A stretch of DNA of 64,000 nt from Cognatishimia activa (GCF_001458335.1 NZ_CYTO01000008.1:62001-126000), one strand, 5' to 3'; counted from the first letter of the stretch, positions 9,956 through 18,802 are shown. The notes: generated from the letters alone by a model not told the origin. Translations and numbers: made by a program.

Positions 9956-11224
9956 TTAAGCTTTGACCAAGCAAGCGATGTAGAACCCGTCCATGCCGCC
10001 TTTGTCCGCCCAATAGTCAGGTCGCAGGCGCAGGCCGCCTTCCTCAGTAATCCAAGCGGGATCAATGCCCGGTAGCTTCAGCGCTTCGATATCCGCCTTG
10101 ATCGTCTTGTGGCGCGCTAACGCGTCTTCGACCTGAACCTCTCCCTCATCGGGCAGCAAGGAACAGGTGCAATAAACCAAGCGTCCGCCGGGTTTCAGCA
10201 GATCCAATGCGTGGTCCAGCATCATGGACTGAAGGTGGATCAGTTCGCCGAATTCGCTGCCATCTTTGGCAAATGGCAAATCTGGGTGACGGCGGATCGT
10301 ACCTGTCGCCGAACAAGGCGCGTCCAGAAGAATGGTATCCCATTGGCCGCTTTCTTCCATCGCATCGCCAACAACAAGCTCTGCTTCAAGCTTGGTGCGT
10401 TTCAGGTTCTCGCGCACCCGTTCCATACGGTTTTTGTTACTATCAACCGCACGGACCTTTGCGCCCGCTGCCGCGAGCTGCATGGTTTTGCCGCCGGGCG
10501 CCGCACAGAGCTCCAGAACCGCTTCATCTTCTTTCGGCGCTAAAACTTGAACTGGCAAAGCCGCCGCTGCGTCTTGCACCCACCAGCTGCCCTTTTTGAA
10601 ACCTGGCATTGTGGAAACCTGACCGCTGTCTTCAAGACGCACACTGCCCGACTCAAGCAATTCACCACCAAGCGAGCGGTGCAAAGCCCCGCGGTCGTGT
10701 TTGGCAGTGAGATCCAAGGGGGCACCTGCAAAATGCGCTTTCTCGATCTCCTGAACGACATCTCCGCCATAAGCCATCACCAGCGGTTCGCGCAGCCATT
10801 TCGGCAAGCGCGGCACGCGCAAAGCATCCCATGCTTCCGGTCCCGCTGCTGCGACTTTGCGAAGAACCGCATTGACCAGCCCCTTCATAGAAGCTGTGCG
10901 CTTATTCGCTCCGACAACAGACACCGCACTGTTCACAACGCCATGAGCAGCGCCACCTTGGCAGAGCTCTACCGTGGCAACACGCAGTGCATTGCGCACC
11001 GTCAATGGCGGGTATTTCTGCAGGTGTTTCTGTAACATCCGATCCGCGCGTTCCATGCCGCGCAAGGTATCTAACGCTAGGCGCTGCGCCGTTGCCCGCT
11101 CGGCCGGTTGCAGCCGCTCTAATGCTCCTGAAGCGATACATTCAGACAACAAGCGCCCCTCGCCGATCACTTGATCGAGCAAGTACACTGCACTACGTCG
11201 CGCTTGAACACCCGTTTGTGCCAT
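9956..11224 (-). CDS. rsmB: RsmB/NOP-family RNA m5C methyltransferase
   Basis: A 422-residue SAM-dependent cytosine-C5 RNA methyltransferase, probably acting on 16S rRNA. An N-terminal NusB-like helical RNA-binding domain (about 1-140) is followed by a Rossmann methyltransferase domain with LELCAAPGGKT, the DAPCSATGT loop and the nucleophile motif YCTCS. I take the ATG at 11224, which has GAGGG eight bases upstream. The reading frame stays open a further 98 codons to 11518, but that extension is unlike the family and runs antisense over the SdhAF4-like gene. A second ATG at 11239 is less well placed. Confidence 0.92.
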   Translation of the reverse strand: MAQTGVQARRSAVYLLDQVIGEGRLLSECIASGALERLQPAERATAQRLALDTLRGMERADRMLQKHLQKYPPLTVRNALRVATVELCQGGAAHGVVNSAVSVVGANKRTASMKGLVNAVLRKVAAAGPEAWDALRVPRLPKWLREPLVMAYGGDVVQEIEKAHFAGAPLDLTAKHDRGALHRSLGGELLESGSVRLEDSGQVSTMPGFKKGSWWVQDAAAALPVQVLAPKEDEAVLELCAAPGGKTMQLAAAGAKVRAVDSNKNRMERVRENLKRTKLEAELVVGDAMEESGQWDTILLDAPCSATGTIRRHPDLPFAKDGSEFGELIHLQSMMLDHALDLLKPGGRLVYCTCSLLPDEGEVQVEDALARHKTIKADIEALKLPGIDPAWITEEGGLRLRPDYWADKGGMDGFYIACLVKA

Positions 11225-11316
11225 GGAAAGAACCCTCATTGTGTCTTGTCCGCTGGGCCTTGTTCCCGCCGGATGCGCGCGTATAACAGGGGTGTTATTG
11301 GAAAGGAAGAATAAGA

Positions 11317-11502
11317 ATGAGCGATCAAGACAAGGATACTCAGGACCTTCCGCCCGCGGCGATCCGTGCTTTGGAAGAAGCAGAAGAACGGCGCAAGAAA
11401 GCAAAGGCGCTTGAACTGGCCCCGGAATTAGGTGGTCGCGATGGACCGGAACCCGTTCGCTATGGCGATTGGGAGAAAAAGGGACTGGCCGTCGACTTCT
11501 AA
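11317..11502 (+). CDS. DUF1674 protein, SdhAF4-like succinate dehydrogenase assembly factor
   Basis: A 61-residue protein whose C-terminal half, with GGRDGPEPVRYGDWEKKG, is the hallmark of the DUF1674/SdhAF4 family. The mitochondrial member binds flavinylated SdhA and promotes its assembly with SdhB, so this is probably a cytoplasmic chaperone of complex II. The N-terminal half is a charged helix rich in E, R and K. The start has a strong GGAAGGAAG ribosome site. It is divergent from rsmB and far from any sdh gene in this window. Confidence 0.85.
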   Translation: MSDQDKDTQDLPPAAIRALEEAEERRKKAKALELAPELGGRDGPEPVRYGDWEKKGLAVDF

Positions 11503-11607
11503 GGCCACAAACGGCCAAGGACCGGCGTGCGCCTAAGTCGCAGCTGTCTCAAATTGAACCGTCAGTCCTCAGGGTCTATTTATTCAGCGTAAGCTCAGGA
11601 GCGCGCT

Positions 11608-11994
11608 ATGGCTGATGCAATTCAAATTTCTAATGACCGCCCACTTGGGACCTCGCTAATGCGCGGCGCTGCACTGCGCTGCCCAAAATGCGGCGAAGGC
11701 AAGCTGTTACACAGTTACCTGAAGGTCAATGATTGCTGCGAAGCATGTGGCGAGGAATTCCACCACCAACGTGCTGATGACGGTCCCGCCTATGTGACGA
11801 TCTTGATCGTCGGCAAAGTCATGATTTTTGCCCTCAGCATGATGTGGCAACATTGGCGCCCCGAGCCATTGACCATGGCTTTGGTCATCGGATCCCTCGC
11901 GCTGGTCACAACCCTTCTGTTCCTACCCCGTGCCAAAGGCTTTATCGTTGCCTACCAATGGGCAAAGCGCATGCACGGGTTTGATAAGCCGTAA
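11608..11994 (+). CDS. DUF983 zinc-ribbon membrane protein
   Basis: A 128-residue protein with an N-terminal zinc ribbon made of two CxxC pairs (CPKCGEGK and CEACGEE, residues about 29-53) followed by two membrane helices (about 65-85 and 90-110). This is the DUF983 family, widespread in alphaproteobacteria and of unknown function. The ribosome site AGGAG lies six bases before the ATG. It is separate from the upstream SdhAF4-like gene by about 105 bases and converges on dapB with only 17 bases between the stops. Confidence 0.88.
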   Translation: MADAIQISNDRPLGTSLMRGAALRCPKCGEGKLLHSYLKVNDCCEACGEEFHHQRADDGPAYVTILIVGKVMIFALSMMWQHWRPEPLTMALVIGSLALVTTLLFLPRAKGFIVAYQWAKRMHGFDKP

Positions 11995-12004
11995 AGCGCA
12001 GAGC

Positions 12005-12024
12005 GCTGGGATCAAAGTCCCAGC
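12005..12024. terminator. Hairpin between DUF983 and dapB
   Basis: GCTGGGA (12005-12011) and TCCCAGC (12018-12024) form a perfect stem with a 6-base loop spanning the dapB stop codon. There is no T-run on either side, so it may only block 3' exonucleases. Confidence 0.35.
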
Positions 12025-12821
12025 ACATCCACCATGTCATATTGGCCCGGCATCTTGTCTTGGCCCCAAAGCGCCGCTTTCAATGCACCGCGCGCAAAGA
12101 TTGCACGATCCGTCGCCAAGTGGCGCAGAACGATGCGCTCGCCTGCAGCGGCGAACAAAACATCGTGCTCGCCCACGATGTCGCCACCGCGGATTGCGGT
12201 GAAGCCGATGTCGCCACGCTTCCGTGCGCCAGTAATACCATCACGACCAGAATCGCGCACGTCCGCAAGATTCACCCCACGACCTTCCGCCGCGGCTTCA
12301 CCAAGCATCAAAGCGGTGCCCGATGGCGCGTCAACTTTGTGGTGGTGGTGCGCTTCAATGACTTCAATGTCGAAATCTTCATCCAAGGCCGCCGCAACTT
12401 TTTTGGTCAGTTGGGTCAACAAGTTCACGCCGAGACTCATGTTGCCAGCCCGCACAATCACCGCGTGGTAGGATGCTGGCTCAAGCTGCGCAATCTCGTC
12501 ATCGGTCATCCCTGTGGTGCCAATCACGTGTACAGCACGCGCTTGGGCCGCCAGTTTTGAGAATTCAATGGTTGCGGCAGGCGCTGTGAAATCAATCACC
12601 GCCTGAGCCTTGGCGAATGCTTCCAGAGGTTTATCGGTGACAGTCACGCCCAAAGCCGCGCCGCCCATGGCAACACCTACGTCTTGGCCGACCCACGCGT
12701 GACCTTCCCGCTCGACCGCGCCGACCAGTTTGGCCTTGTCGCTGTCCACAACCGTGTTGATCAGCATTTGCCCCATTCGGCCGGAGGCACCGGTAATCAC
12801 AATACCTGGAAGGTCTTCCAT
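12012..12821 (-). CDS. dapB: 4-hydroxy-tetrahydrodipicolinate reductase
   Basis: NAD(P)H-dependent reductase of the diaminopimelate/lysine pathway, supplying the cross-linking residue of peptidoglycan. The Rossmann motif [10 protein letters not shown] is at the N-terminus and the catalytic/substrate stretch [15 protein letters not shown] near residue 155. I prefer the second of two adjacent ATGs (12821, 269 residues) because AGGAG then sits six bases upstream; the first is at 12824. It is divergent from rbfA, with 84 bases between the starts. Confidence 0.95.
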   Translation of the reverse strand: MEDLPGIVITGASGRMGQMLINTVVDSDKAKLVGAVEREGHAWVGQDVGVAMGGAALGVTVTDKPLEAFAKAQAVIDFTAPAATIEFSKLAAQARAVHVIGTTGMTDDEIAQLEPASYHAVIVRAGNMSLGVNLLTQLTKKVAAALDEDFDIEVIEAHHHHKVDAPSGTALMLGEAAAEGRGVNLADVRDSGRDGITGARKRGDIGFTAIRGGDIVGEHDVLFAAAGERIVLRHLATDRAIFARGALKAALWGQDKMPGQYDMVDVLGL

Positions 12822-12905
12822 CATTCTCTCCTATTCGGTATGAGCCAGCCTTTACTGCAATCCGCCCCGCTTGGCAAAGGGGACGAAAGAGCATAAGGGA
12901 TGCCT

Positions 12906-13325
12906 ATGGCAAAGAAGAGCTTCCATGGGGACGCGGGCCCGTCCCAGCGTCAATTGCGCGTCGGCGAAACCATTCGCCGCGGCCTTTCGGAGATTCTGAT
13001 GCGTGGGGATATCCACGACCCGGATCTGAACCGTCTGTCGATCACCGTGGGCGAGGTGCGCACGTCACCTGACCTGCGTATTGCGACAGCTTATGTCCTG
13101 CCGCTTGGTGGGAAAGGCAAAGAAGATGTTCTGAAGCTTTTGGGCAAAAACAAACATGAGCTGCGGCGCATGATTGGCAAAAAACTGGGCCTAAAGCACA
13201 CGCCGGAACTGCGCTTCCAGTTAGATCAGACTTTTGATCAAATGGATGAGGCGCGCCGGATCCTGAGCGACGAGCGAGTGCGTAAGGATGTGGATGCAGC
13301 CAGCGCTGACGAGGACGACGCGTGA
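12906..13325 (+). CDS. rbfA: 30S ribosome-binding factor A
   Basis: A 139-residue KH-like protein that binds the 30S subunit and helps mature the 16S rRNA 5' end. QRQLRVGETIRRGLSEIL and the later RRMIGKKLGLKHTPEL are family hallmarks. The second ATG (12906) has AAGGG six bases upstream; the first (12900) directly abuts that site and is less likely. The stop overlaps the GTG start of the DUF2233 gene by 4 bases. rbfA then truB is a conserved order, here with the DUF2233 gene in between. Confidence 0.93.
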   Translation: MAKKSFHGDAGPSQRQLRVGETIRRGLSEILMRGDIHDPDLNRLSITVGEVRTSPDLRIATAYVLPLGGKGKEDVLKLLGKNKHELRRMIGKKLGLKHTPELRFQLDQTFDQMDEARRILSDERVRKDVDAASADEDDA

Positions 13326-14050
13326 AAGCGTTCCTTGGCCTGATCGCAAGCATTGCTTTCTGGCCAATCGCGGCACATGCCGTAGACTGTACGTCTGAAA
13401 CCTTCGAAGAAGGTCGCTACACGGTCTGCCGTGTCGATAACCAAGCCGCCGATATCCGTCTGTTTTTACGAGATGACAACGGCCAGATCCTTGGTGGATT
13501 TGGTGCTGTGGAGAATTCTCTAGAACCAGACAAATCTCTGGCCTTTGCCATGAATGGCGGGATGTATCATCCTGATCGACGTCCGGTTGGATACTATGTC
13601 GAAGAAGGCGATCAGGCTCAGAGGTTGTTTCCGAATGCCGGTCCAGGAAACTTCGGCTTGGTGCCAAATGGCGTTTACTGCATTCGAGACAACCGCGCCG
13701 ATGTGATTGAATCCAAAGCGTTTGAAGCGCGTCCATTGGATTGCACGTATGCAACCCAATCGGGTCCAATGCTTGTCATCGACGGCACCTTGCACCCGCG
13801 ATTTTTAGAAAACAGCAGCTCGCGCTTTGTGCGGAACGGCGTTGGCACATCAGAGGATGGCAGCCAATCGATCTTTGTGAAGTCAGAAAACGCCGTGAAC
13901 TTCCATACGTTTGCGCGTTTTTTCAAAGACCATCTGGGGCTGCCACAAGCGCTCTTTCTCGACGGCAAAATCAGCCGTCTTTACGCGCCGCAGATCGGAC
14001 GATCTGACGCTGGCTTTCCTTTGGGCCCGATCATTGGCGTCGTCGAATAG
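13322..14050 (+). CDS. Secreted phosphodiester glycosidase-like protein (DUF2233)
   Basis: A 242-residue protein with a signal peptide (residues 1-20, ending AAHA) and the DUF2233/NAGPA-type domain, recognisable by FAMNGGMYHPDRRPVGYY (near 76-93), RNGVGTSEDG and LFLDGKISRLY. Family members are thought to hydrolyse sugar phosphodiester bonds. The protein is probably periplasmic. It starts with GTG overlapping the rbfA stop, so it is translationally coupled to a ribosome-assembly gene although the functions look unrelated. The precise substrate is unknown. Confidence 0.82.
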   Translation: MKAFLGLIASIAFWPIAAHAVDCTSETFEEGRYTVCRVDNQAADIRLFLRDDNGQILGGFGAVENSLEPDKSLAFAMNGGMYHPDRRPVGYYVEEGDQAQRLFPNAGPGNFGLVPNGVYCIRDNRADVIESKAFEARPLDCTYATQSGPMLVIDGTLHPRFLENSSSRFVRNGVGTSEDGSQSIFVKSENAVNFHTFARFFKDHLGLPQALFLDGKISRLYAPQIGRSDAGFPLGPIIGVVE

Positions 14051-14148
14051 TCGACGCGGCAACCAAGAGTTTCCTTTGGCCAATTGACCAAACGCATGGC
14101 ATTCTATAGGCCGCGCATTTCTAAAGTTTGACGAAGTTCGAGGATGCC

Positions 14149-15066
14149 ATGGGCCGCACACGCAAAGGGCGCGACATTTCAGGTTGGTTGATTGTTGATA
14201 AGCCTGCGGGGATCACCTCGACCGCGGTGGTCAACAAGGTGCGCTGGGCGCTAGGCGCGAAAAAAGCGGGTCACGCCGGCACTCTTGACCCAGAAGCAAC
14301 TGGCGTTTTGGCTGTTGCGTTGGGGGAAGCCACCAAAACCGTTCCCTACATCACCGACGCTTTAAAATGCTATGAGTTCACGGTGCGTTTGGGGCAAGCC
14401 ACCAATACGGATGACGCAGAAGGCAAGGTGATTGCCGAGTCTGGCGAACGTCCAAGCGATGACGACATCAAAGGGGCGCTCGGTCAATTCGTCGGCGACA
14501 TCCAGCAAGTTCCGCCTAAATTCTCTGCTGTAAAAATCGATGGCGAACGCGCTTACAAGCTCGCCCGTGACGGCGAAGACGTCGAGATTGCTGCTCGCCC
14601 ACTTTGGGTTGAAAGCCTCGTCATGCTGGACCGTGAAGACTACGATCATGTGCTGCTCGAACTGACTTGCGGCAAAGGCGGGTATGTCAGGTCTATTGCG
14701 CGAGATCTTGGTGAAGCACTTGGGTGTTTCGGACACGTCCGCGAACTGCGCCGCATTTGGTCCGGCCCGTTTGAAGCCACGGATGGGTTAAGCATCGAAG
14801 ACATTGACGCCCAGGCGAAAACCCCAGAGTTAGACACGCATATTCTGCCTTTGACCGCTAGCTTGGATGGAATTCCAGAGGCCAACTGCTCCGCGGAAAA
14901 TGCCATCCGCTTGCGCAACGGCAATCCTGCGATGGTGATCGGCAATGGGCTGGAATACGGCGATACCTGCTGGGTTAGCCACGAGGGTGTGCCAATCGCC
15001 ATCGGGACGTTCAAATCTGGTGAGCTGCACCCGAACCGGGTTTTTGTTCTGCCTGCCGCCGAATGA
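14149..15066 (+). CDS. truB: tRNA pseudouridine-55 synthase
   Basis: Forms pseudouridine 55 in the T-loop of tRNAs. [13 protein letters not shown] opens the catalytic domain, the catalytic aspartate is in [14 protein letters not shown], and [16 protein letters not shown] is the RNA-binding segment. I take the ATG at 14149 (305 residues), which has GAGG six bases upstream, rather than an in-frame TTG at 14128. The stop overlaps the DUF1643 start by 4 bases. Confidence 0.95.
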   Translation: MGRTRKGRDISGWLIVDKPAGITSTAVVNKVRWALGAKKAGHAGTLDPEATGVLAVALGEATKTVPYITDALKCYEFTVRLGQATNTDDAEGKVIAESGERPSDDDIKGALGQFVGDIQQVPPKFSAVKIDGERAYKLARDGEDVEIAARPLWVESLVMLDREDYDHVLLELTCGKGGYVRSIARDLGEALGCFGHVRELRRIWSGPFEATDGLSIEDIDAQAKTPELDTHILPLTASLDGIPEANCSAENAIRLRNGNPAMVIGNGLEYGDTCWVSHEGVPIAIGTFKSGELHPNRVFVLPAAE

Positions 15067-15572
15067 TCAAACGCAGCTTTCAAAAAGGTGATGCGGCCTC
15101 TGAGGCGCTTTATTCAGATTGCGAAACCTATCGCTACGCATTGACCCGCGTTTGGGACGATGCGGCCCCGAAACTGCTCTACATTATGCTGAACCCTTCC
15201 AAGGCCACGGAAGTTCAGAACGATCCCACAATTGAGCGTTGCGAACGTCGGGCGCGCGCTTTGGGTTTTGGGGGTTTCCGCGCCACAAACATCTTTGCAC
15301 TGCGCGAAACGGATCCACACAAAATGCGCAAACATCCTGCGGCTGAGGGACCAGACAACGCTGCGGTTCTCATTGAGTCTTGTGTTTGGTCTGATGTTAT
15401 TCTTGCGGCTTGGGGCGTGCATGGCGCACATCTTGGCCAAGGCCCCGATACGCGCGATCGTCTTTGGGACTCCGGGCACGAACTCCGCCATTTTGGATTG
15501 ACAAAAGAGGGGCACCCTCGTCATCCCTTGTATGTGCCTTACGCACAACAGCCGGAGATCTGGCAGCGGTGA
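15063..15572 (+). CDS. DUF1643 protein
   Basis: A 169-residue protein of the DUF1643 family, recognised by [15 protein letters not shown] (near 43-57), the [14 protein letters not shown] stretch and a later ILAAWG motif. The family is cytoplasmic and uncharacterised, found mostly as single-domain proteins in bacteria and phages. The ATG overlaps the truB stop in an ATGA arrangement, so translation is coupled to truB. The sequence does not show its biochemical activity. Confidence 0.85.
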   Translation: MIKRSFQKGDAASEALYSDCETYRYALTRVWDDAAPKLLYIMLNPSKATEVQNDPTIERCERRARALGFGGFRATNIFALRETDPHKMRKHPAAEGPDNAAVLIESCVWSDVILAAWGVHGAHLGQGPDTRDRLWDSGHELRHFGLTKEGHPRHPLYVPYAQQPEIWQR

Positions 15573-15595
15573 TCCGTTGCTGAACGGAGAGCAAA

Positions 15596-15856
15596 ATGAC
15601 GACTGACGCCGCGCTTGAAAAACTGACCAAAGAAGTGGAGCGCCTGAACGAGCATCGGTTCATTCGCGTGCAAAATTCATGGTGGCGTTTGATCCTGTTT
15701 CAATTCACCCGCGGTTTGGCTTTCGGACTTGGATCTGTGGTTGGCGCGACGATACTCGTGTCTCTTCTTGCTTGGTGGATCAGCCAGTTCGAGTTCCTCC
15801 CCATTGTCGGCGAATGGGCCGCGACAATCGCAAAACAGATCGAATTGTCTGAATAA
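15596..15856 (+). CDS. DUF5665 small membrane protein
   Basis: An 86-residue protein with a short charged N-terminal helix (residues 1-25), a tryptophan-containing linker (NSWWRLILFQFTRG) and one strongly hydrophobic membrane segment (about 40-62). It matches the DUF5665 family seen in alphaproteobacteria and some Firmicutes, with unknown role. It lies 23 bases after the DUF1643 gene with a GGAGAG ribosome site, so it is probably the last gene of the truB unit. Confidence 0.8.
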   Translation: MTTDAALEKLTKEVERLNEHRFIRVQNSWWRLILFQFTRGLAFGLGSVVGATILVSLLAWWISQFEFLPIVGEWAATIAKQIELSE

Positions 15857-15946
15857 GACCCTCCACATTAACTTCTTACCCGGCAACTCGTTTACCGCTC
15901 ATACTTAAAGTGCCCGTTTCCATTGGGTTGGAACGTTGGGACTGGA

Positions 15947-16972
15947 ATGACTTGGGAGACGGTGATGTTGGTAGTGGCGGGTATGCTTGGGGTTATGGCT
16001 GTTTGCGCCGTTTTTGTTGGTCTCGATGAGGCCCCCGCCAGCGAGGACACGGAAAAGGATGACGAAACGCCCCCGGATACAGCACTGGTCACGGATGGTC
16101 CTTCAATTGCGCCTCCAGACCCAGATCAAGCGCCGATCCATGTGCCGGGCGGGGCTATTTTGCCTGGGGATGACGACGATGAAACCCTTGCGGGCACAGA
16201 GGGTGACGACCAGATCAACGGCTATGACGGGGATGATCTGATAACCAGCGCCGGGGGCAATGATTGGGTTCTTGGGGGCGACGGACAAGACAGTGTGTAT
16301 GGCGAAGCTGGGAATGACACGTTGGAAGGCGGCCGTGGCGACGACCTTTTGGAGGGAGGCACGGGAGCAGATTATCTGGCTGGCGGTACCGAAAACGATA
16401 CCCTCTTTGGCGGTGCCGGGGATGACAGCCTTGTCGGGGGTACAGGCGATGATCAGGTTGAAGGGGGCGATGGTGAGGATTGGGTCGCGGGGCGCCATGG
16501 GCAGGACACGCTGACCGGTGGATTGGGCGTCGACACACTATCAGGCTTTGATGGAGATGATATGCTAGATGGCCGTGTGCTTGCATCGGACGGCGCGGAT
16601 ATCGACGGGATCGATTTCCTCAACGGTGGCGATGATGACGATATCCTGATCGCCGGCGCGGGGGACATAATGAGTGGTGGCAGCGGCGCGGATACTGGTG
16701 TCTTTGGACTGTGGGGCGCCGGAGAAGAGCCAGCCGTTTGGCCAGATTTTGACCCCTCAGCAGATGATATCGTGGTGCTTCTGCCAAAGGGCGGCGCGGC
16801 GACTGTTTCGCTTGAACCCACTCCAGAGGACCCATCGATTGGCCAACTGATGTTGGATGGTGAACCGGTGGCATTAATCCATAATGGCGGAAGCCTAAGC
16901 GCATCTGATGTTACATTGCTGCGCGGCTCAGCCGATCAGATCGAGAATCTGCTTCCAATCCAACAAAAATAG
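15947..16972 (+). CDS. Membrane-anchored calcium-binding repeat protein (RTX-type repeats)
   Basis: From the ATG at 15947 (GGGACTGGA upstream) the protein has 341 residues. Residues 6-26 are a single hydrophobic segment, followed by an acidic, proline-rich linker (27-78). Fourteen contiguous nonapeptides of the GGxGxDxLx type (83-208) then form a parallel beta-roll that should bind calcium. The final 130 residues lack further clear repeats and have no obvious family. There is no type I secretion operon nearby, and an N-terminal anchor is unusual for RTX proteins, which normally carry a C-terminal secretion signal. It may be displayed on the periplasmic side of the inner membrane. Function unknown. 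Confidence 0.82.
   Translation: MTWETVMLVVAGMLGVMAVCAVFVGLDEAPASEDTEKDDETPPDTALVTDGPSIAPPDPDQAPIHVPGGAILPGDDDDETLAGTEGDDQINGYDGDDLITSAGGNDWVLGGDGQDSVYGEAGNDTLEGGRGDDLLEGGTGADYLAGGTENDTLFGGAGDDSLVGGTGDDQVEGGDGEDWVAGRHGQDTLTGGLGVDTLSGFDGDDMLDGRVLASDGADIDGIDFLNGGDDDDILIAGAGDIMSGGSGADTGVFGLWGAGEEPAVWPDFDPSADDIVVLLPKGGAATVSLEPTPEDPSIGQLMLDGEPVALIHNGGSLSASDVTLLRGSADQIENLLPIQQK
16193..16570 (+). repeat. Fourteen tandem 27-base repeats coding for calcium-binding nonapeptides
   Basis: The stretch translates into 14 unbroken 9-residue units in one register, for example GGAGDDSLV and GGTGDDQVE. At DNA level the copies are diverged, so the array is old and maintained at the protein level rather than a recent expansion. 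Confidence 0.85.
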
Positions 16973-16991
16973 GCCTATACGCCCGCATCTG

Positions 16992-17026
16992 CCTGTGGAA
17001 CCGCATGGAATCACAGGTGCTCCATG
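16992..17026 (+). promoter_or_regulatory. Possible pseudoknot in the rpsO leader
   Basis: Two perfect 6-base inverted repeats are interleaved: CCTGTG (16992-16997) with CACAGG (17012-17017), and CATGGA (17004-17009) with TCCATG (17021-17026). The order A-B-A'-B' with linkers of 6, 2 and 3 bases fits an H-type pseudoknot or two exclusive hairpins. S15 is known to repress its own messenger through structured leaders in several bacteria. The element ends 57 bases before the rpsO start. Confidence 0.45.
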
Positions 17027-17083
17027 GACCTTGCTGGACGACATCCCGGCTCGTGCCCGTAACCCTTAACTTAGGAGACCCCG

Positions 17084-17353
17084 ATGTCGATTACTGTTGA
17101 AGAAAAAAACCGCGTGATGAAAGAATTCGCAACCAAAGAGGGCGACACTGGTTCCCCTGAGGTTCAAGTTGCGATCCTGTCTTCCCGCATTGCGACCCTG
17201 ACAGAGCACTTCAAAACCCACAAAAAAGACAACCACGGTCGCCGTGGCCTTTTGAAAATGGTTGCTCAGCGCCGTAAGCTGCTGGACTACCTGAAGGGCA
17301 AAGACGAAGCGCGTTACGCTGACTTGATCAAGCGTCTGGGCCTGCGTCGCTAA
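17084..17353 (+). CDS. rpsO: 30S ribosomal protein S15
   Basis: An 89-residue primary 16S rRNA-binding protein of the small-subunit platform. [14 protein letters not shown], the helix ending in [12 protein letters not shown] and the basic C-terminus ending RLGLRR are diagnostic, and the length is exact for the family. The start has an AGGAGACC ribosome site. It has a structured leader of about 110 bases and its own strong terminator. pnp, its usual neighbour, lies about 2 kb downstream, beyond two unrelated genes. Confidence 0.97.
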   Translation: MSITVEEKNRVMKEFATKEGDTGSPEVQVAILSSRIATLTEHFKTHKKDNHGRRGLLKMVAQRRKLLDYLKGKDEARYADLIKRLGLRR

Positions 17354-17377
17354 GGAATTCGAAATTCCGATCTATTG

Positions 17378-17408
17378 AAACACCCGCTCAATCGAGCGGG
17401 TGTTTTTC
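17378..17408 (+). terminator. Intrinsic terminator of rpsO
   Basis: A 12-base perfect stem (17378-17389 with 17394-17405; core ACACCCGCTC) with loop AATC is followed by T-rich sequence. The right end is seven bases from the convergent decarboxylase stop, so it may serve both directions. Confidence 0.9.
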
Positions 17409-17414
17409 TATGGA

Positions 17415-18764
17415 CTACCCATTTGGTCCAATGGTTGCGAGAATCTCGACAAGCTCTTCGACGTGACGCTCTTCGGTCCGAAAACTTGAGAAACTAATAC
17501 GGAAAGCCGGGTGACCCTGCCACACGGTGCCGCCAAACCAAACGCGCCCGCTACTTTGCACCCTTTCCAGAATGCGTTTGGTGGCATCATCATCAACGCC
17601 CCGCACCAAAACCTGATTGAGCACCACCCGGTTCAACACGTTAAACCCAATTTTCCGGAGTTGGCCTGCAACGAATTGCGCCTGCGCATGGTGGCGCTCC
17701 ACCATCGCAGCAACGCCCTCGCGTCCCAATGTCCTCAAAGCAGCCCAAATCGACACCCCACGGGCTTTCCGAGAGAACTCAAGTGTCAGATTTTTCTGAG
17801 AATCCGCCGAAGCGCTCGAGTACACCGCATCGCTGTTCATGACACGCGCAAGGGCATTTGGGTCACGGCAGATCGCCATGGCGCTATCGTAAGGTGTGTT
17901 GAGCCATTTGTGACCATCCGTTGTCCAACTATCCGCCCCGTCCACACCTTCCGTCAAATGCGCGAGTTGCCCGCTCGCGCGCGCCCATAGACCGAAGGCC
18001 CCGTCCACGTGCACCCAAGCACCTGCTGCCTGCCCTTGGTCAATGAGCGGTTGGAACCGGTCGAATTCGCCCGTATTCACCTCACCCGCCTGCAATATCA
18101 GAATGGTTTGATCGTCCAATTCGGGCAGTTTTTCGGGAATAATACGCCCGTTATCATCCGTCTCAGCCAGACGCACATTGCGCCAGCCAAATCCCAGAAT
18201 TTGAAGCGCCTTTTTAATTGTCACATGCGTGACATCTGACACAACCACACGAATCTCAGGCGCGCCGATCCAACCGTCTTCGACGAAGTCCCAGCCCTTT
18301 CGCGCCAGAAGCTCGGCACGGGCCGCTGCGATGCAACTTAGGCCGCAAGCCGTGGCCGATGTACCAAAGGCCACTGCCGATTCCGCTGGCAATTTCAGGA
18401 TATCCAAAACCCAACTTGCCGCTTGTTTTTCAAGCGCGTGAACACCCGGCGCACTGTCTGAACTTGAGGCACATTGATCCCATGCCAAAGCCAACCTATC
18501 CGCCGCAGCAGCCACTGGCAGGCTGGCACCAAGCACGAATCCAAAATACCGAGGTCCATTTGAAGCGACAGTCGCATTGCCCGCGACGGAATTCATAAGC
18601 TCCAAGGTGGTCAATGCCGGGAGGCCTTTTTGGGTTAGAGGCTCATTGAGTTGGCCCAGGTCTTCAATAGCCTGCGCATTCGGATAGGCAGCACGGCCTT
18701 CAATTCCCGCGGTATAGTCACGGGCGAGACCGTCCGCTTGTTGTAGCAATTCCAGTTCATTCAT
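17415..18764 (-). CDS. PLP-dependent decarboxylase (group II, aromatic/diaminobutyrate type)
   Basis: A 449-residue fold-type I PLP enzyme of the group II amino-acid decarboxylase family. The PLP lysine is K286 in TTDGHKW, the pyridine-nitrogen aspartate is D254 in HVDGAFG, and H180 in SDVTH is the ring-stacking histidine. At about 450 residues it is near the size of bacterial tyrosine/aspartate-type members, and the substrate cannot be read from sequence; aromatic amino acids, glutamate, aspartate or diaminobutyrate are all possible. It is divergent from an ArsR-type gene and lies between rpsO and pnp, where it looks like an insertion. Confidence 0.85.
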   Translation of the reverse strand: MNELELLQQADGLARDYTAGIEGRAAYPNAQAIEDLGQLNEPLTQKGLPALTTLELMNSVAGNATVASNGPRYFGFVLGASLPVAAAADRLALAWDQCASSSDSAPGVHALEKQAASWVLDILKLPAESAVAFGTSATACGLSCIAAARAELLARKGWDFVEDGWIGAPEIRVVVSDVTHVTIKKALQILGFGWRNVRLAETDDNGRIIPEKLPELDDQTILILQAGEVNTGEFDRFQPLIDQGQAAGAWVHVDGAFGLWARASGQLAHLTEGVDGADSWTTDGHKWLNTPYDSAMAICRDPNALARVMNSDAVYSSASADSQKNLTLEFSRKARGVSIWAALRTLGREGVAAMVERHHAQAQFVAGQLRKIGFNVLNRVVLNQVLVRGVDDDATKRILERVQSSGRVWFGGTVWQGHPAFRISFSSFRTEERHVEELVEILATIGPNG

Positions 18765-18802
18765 GGCATCTTCCCAAAGAGCGAATCTATATCGTATAAT
18801 TT

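Noticed and set aside
9945-9959. TTAA-N7-TTAA, resembling a CtrA site.
   Set aside because: It overlaps the rsmB stop, lacks the final C of the full consensus in one direction, and is about 100 bases from the heparinase-like start; one such match in 64 kb is expected by chance.
11225-11518. N-terminal extension of rsmB to a start at 11518.
   Set aside because: No resemblance to the family, overlap with the SdhAF4-like gene, and a better ATG with GAGGG at 11224.
13225-13236. TTTGATCAAA palindrome resembling half of an FNR-type site.
   Set aside because: It lies within the rbfA coding region and has the wrong spacing for an FNR box.
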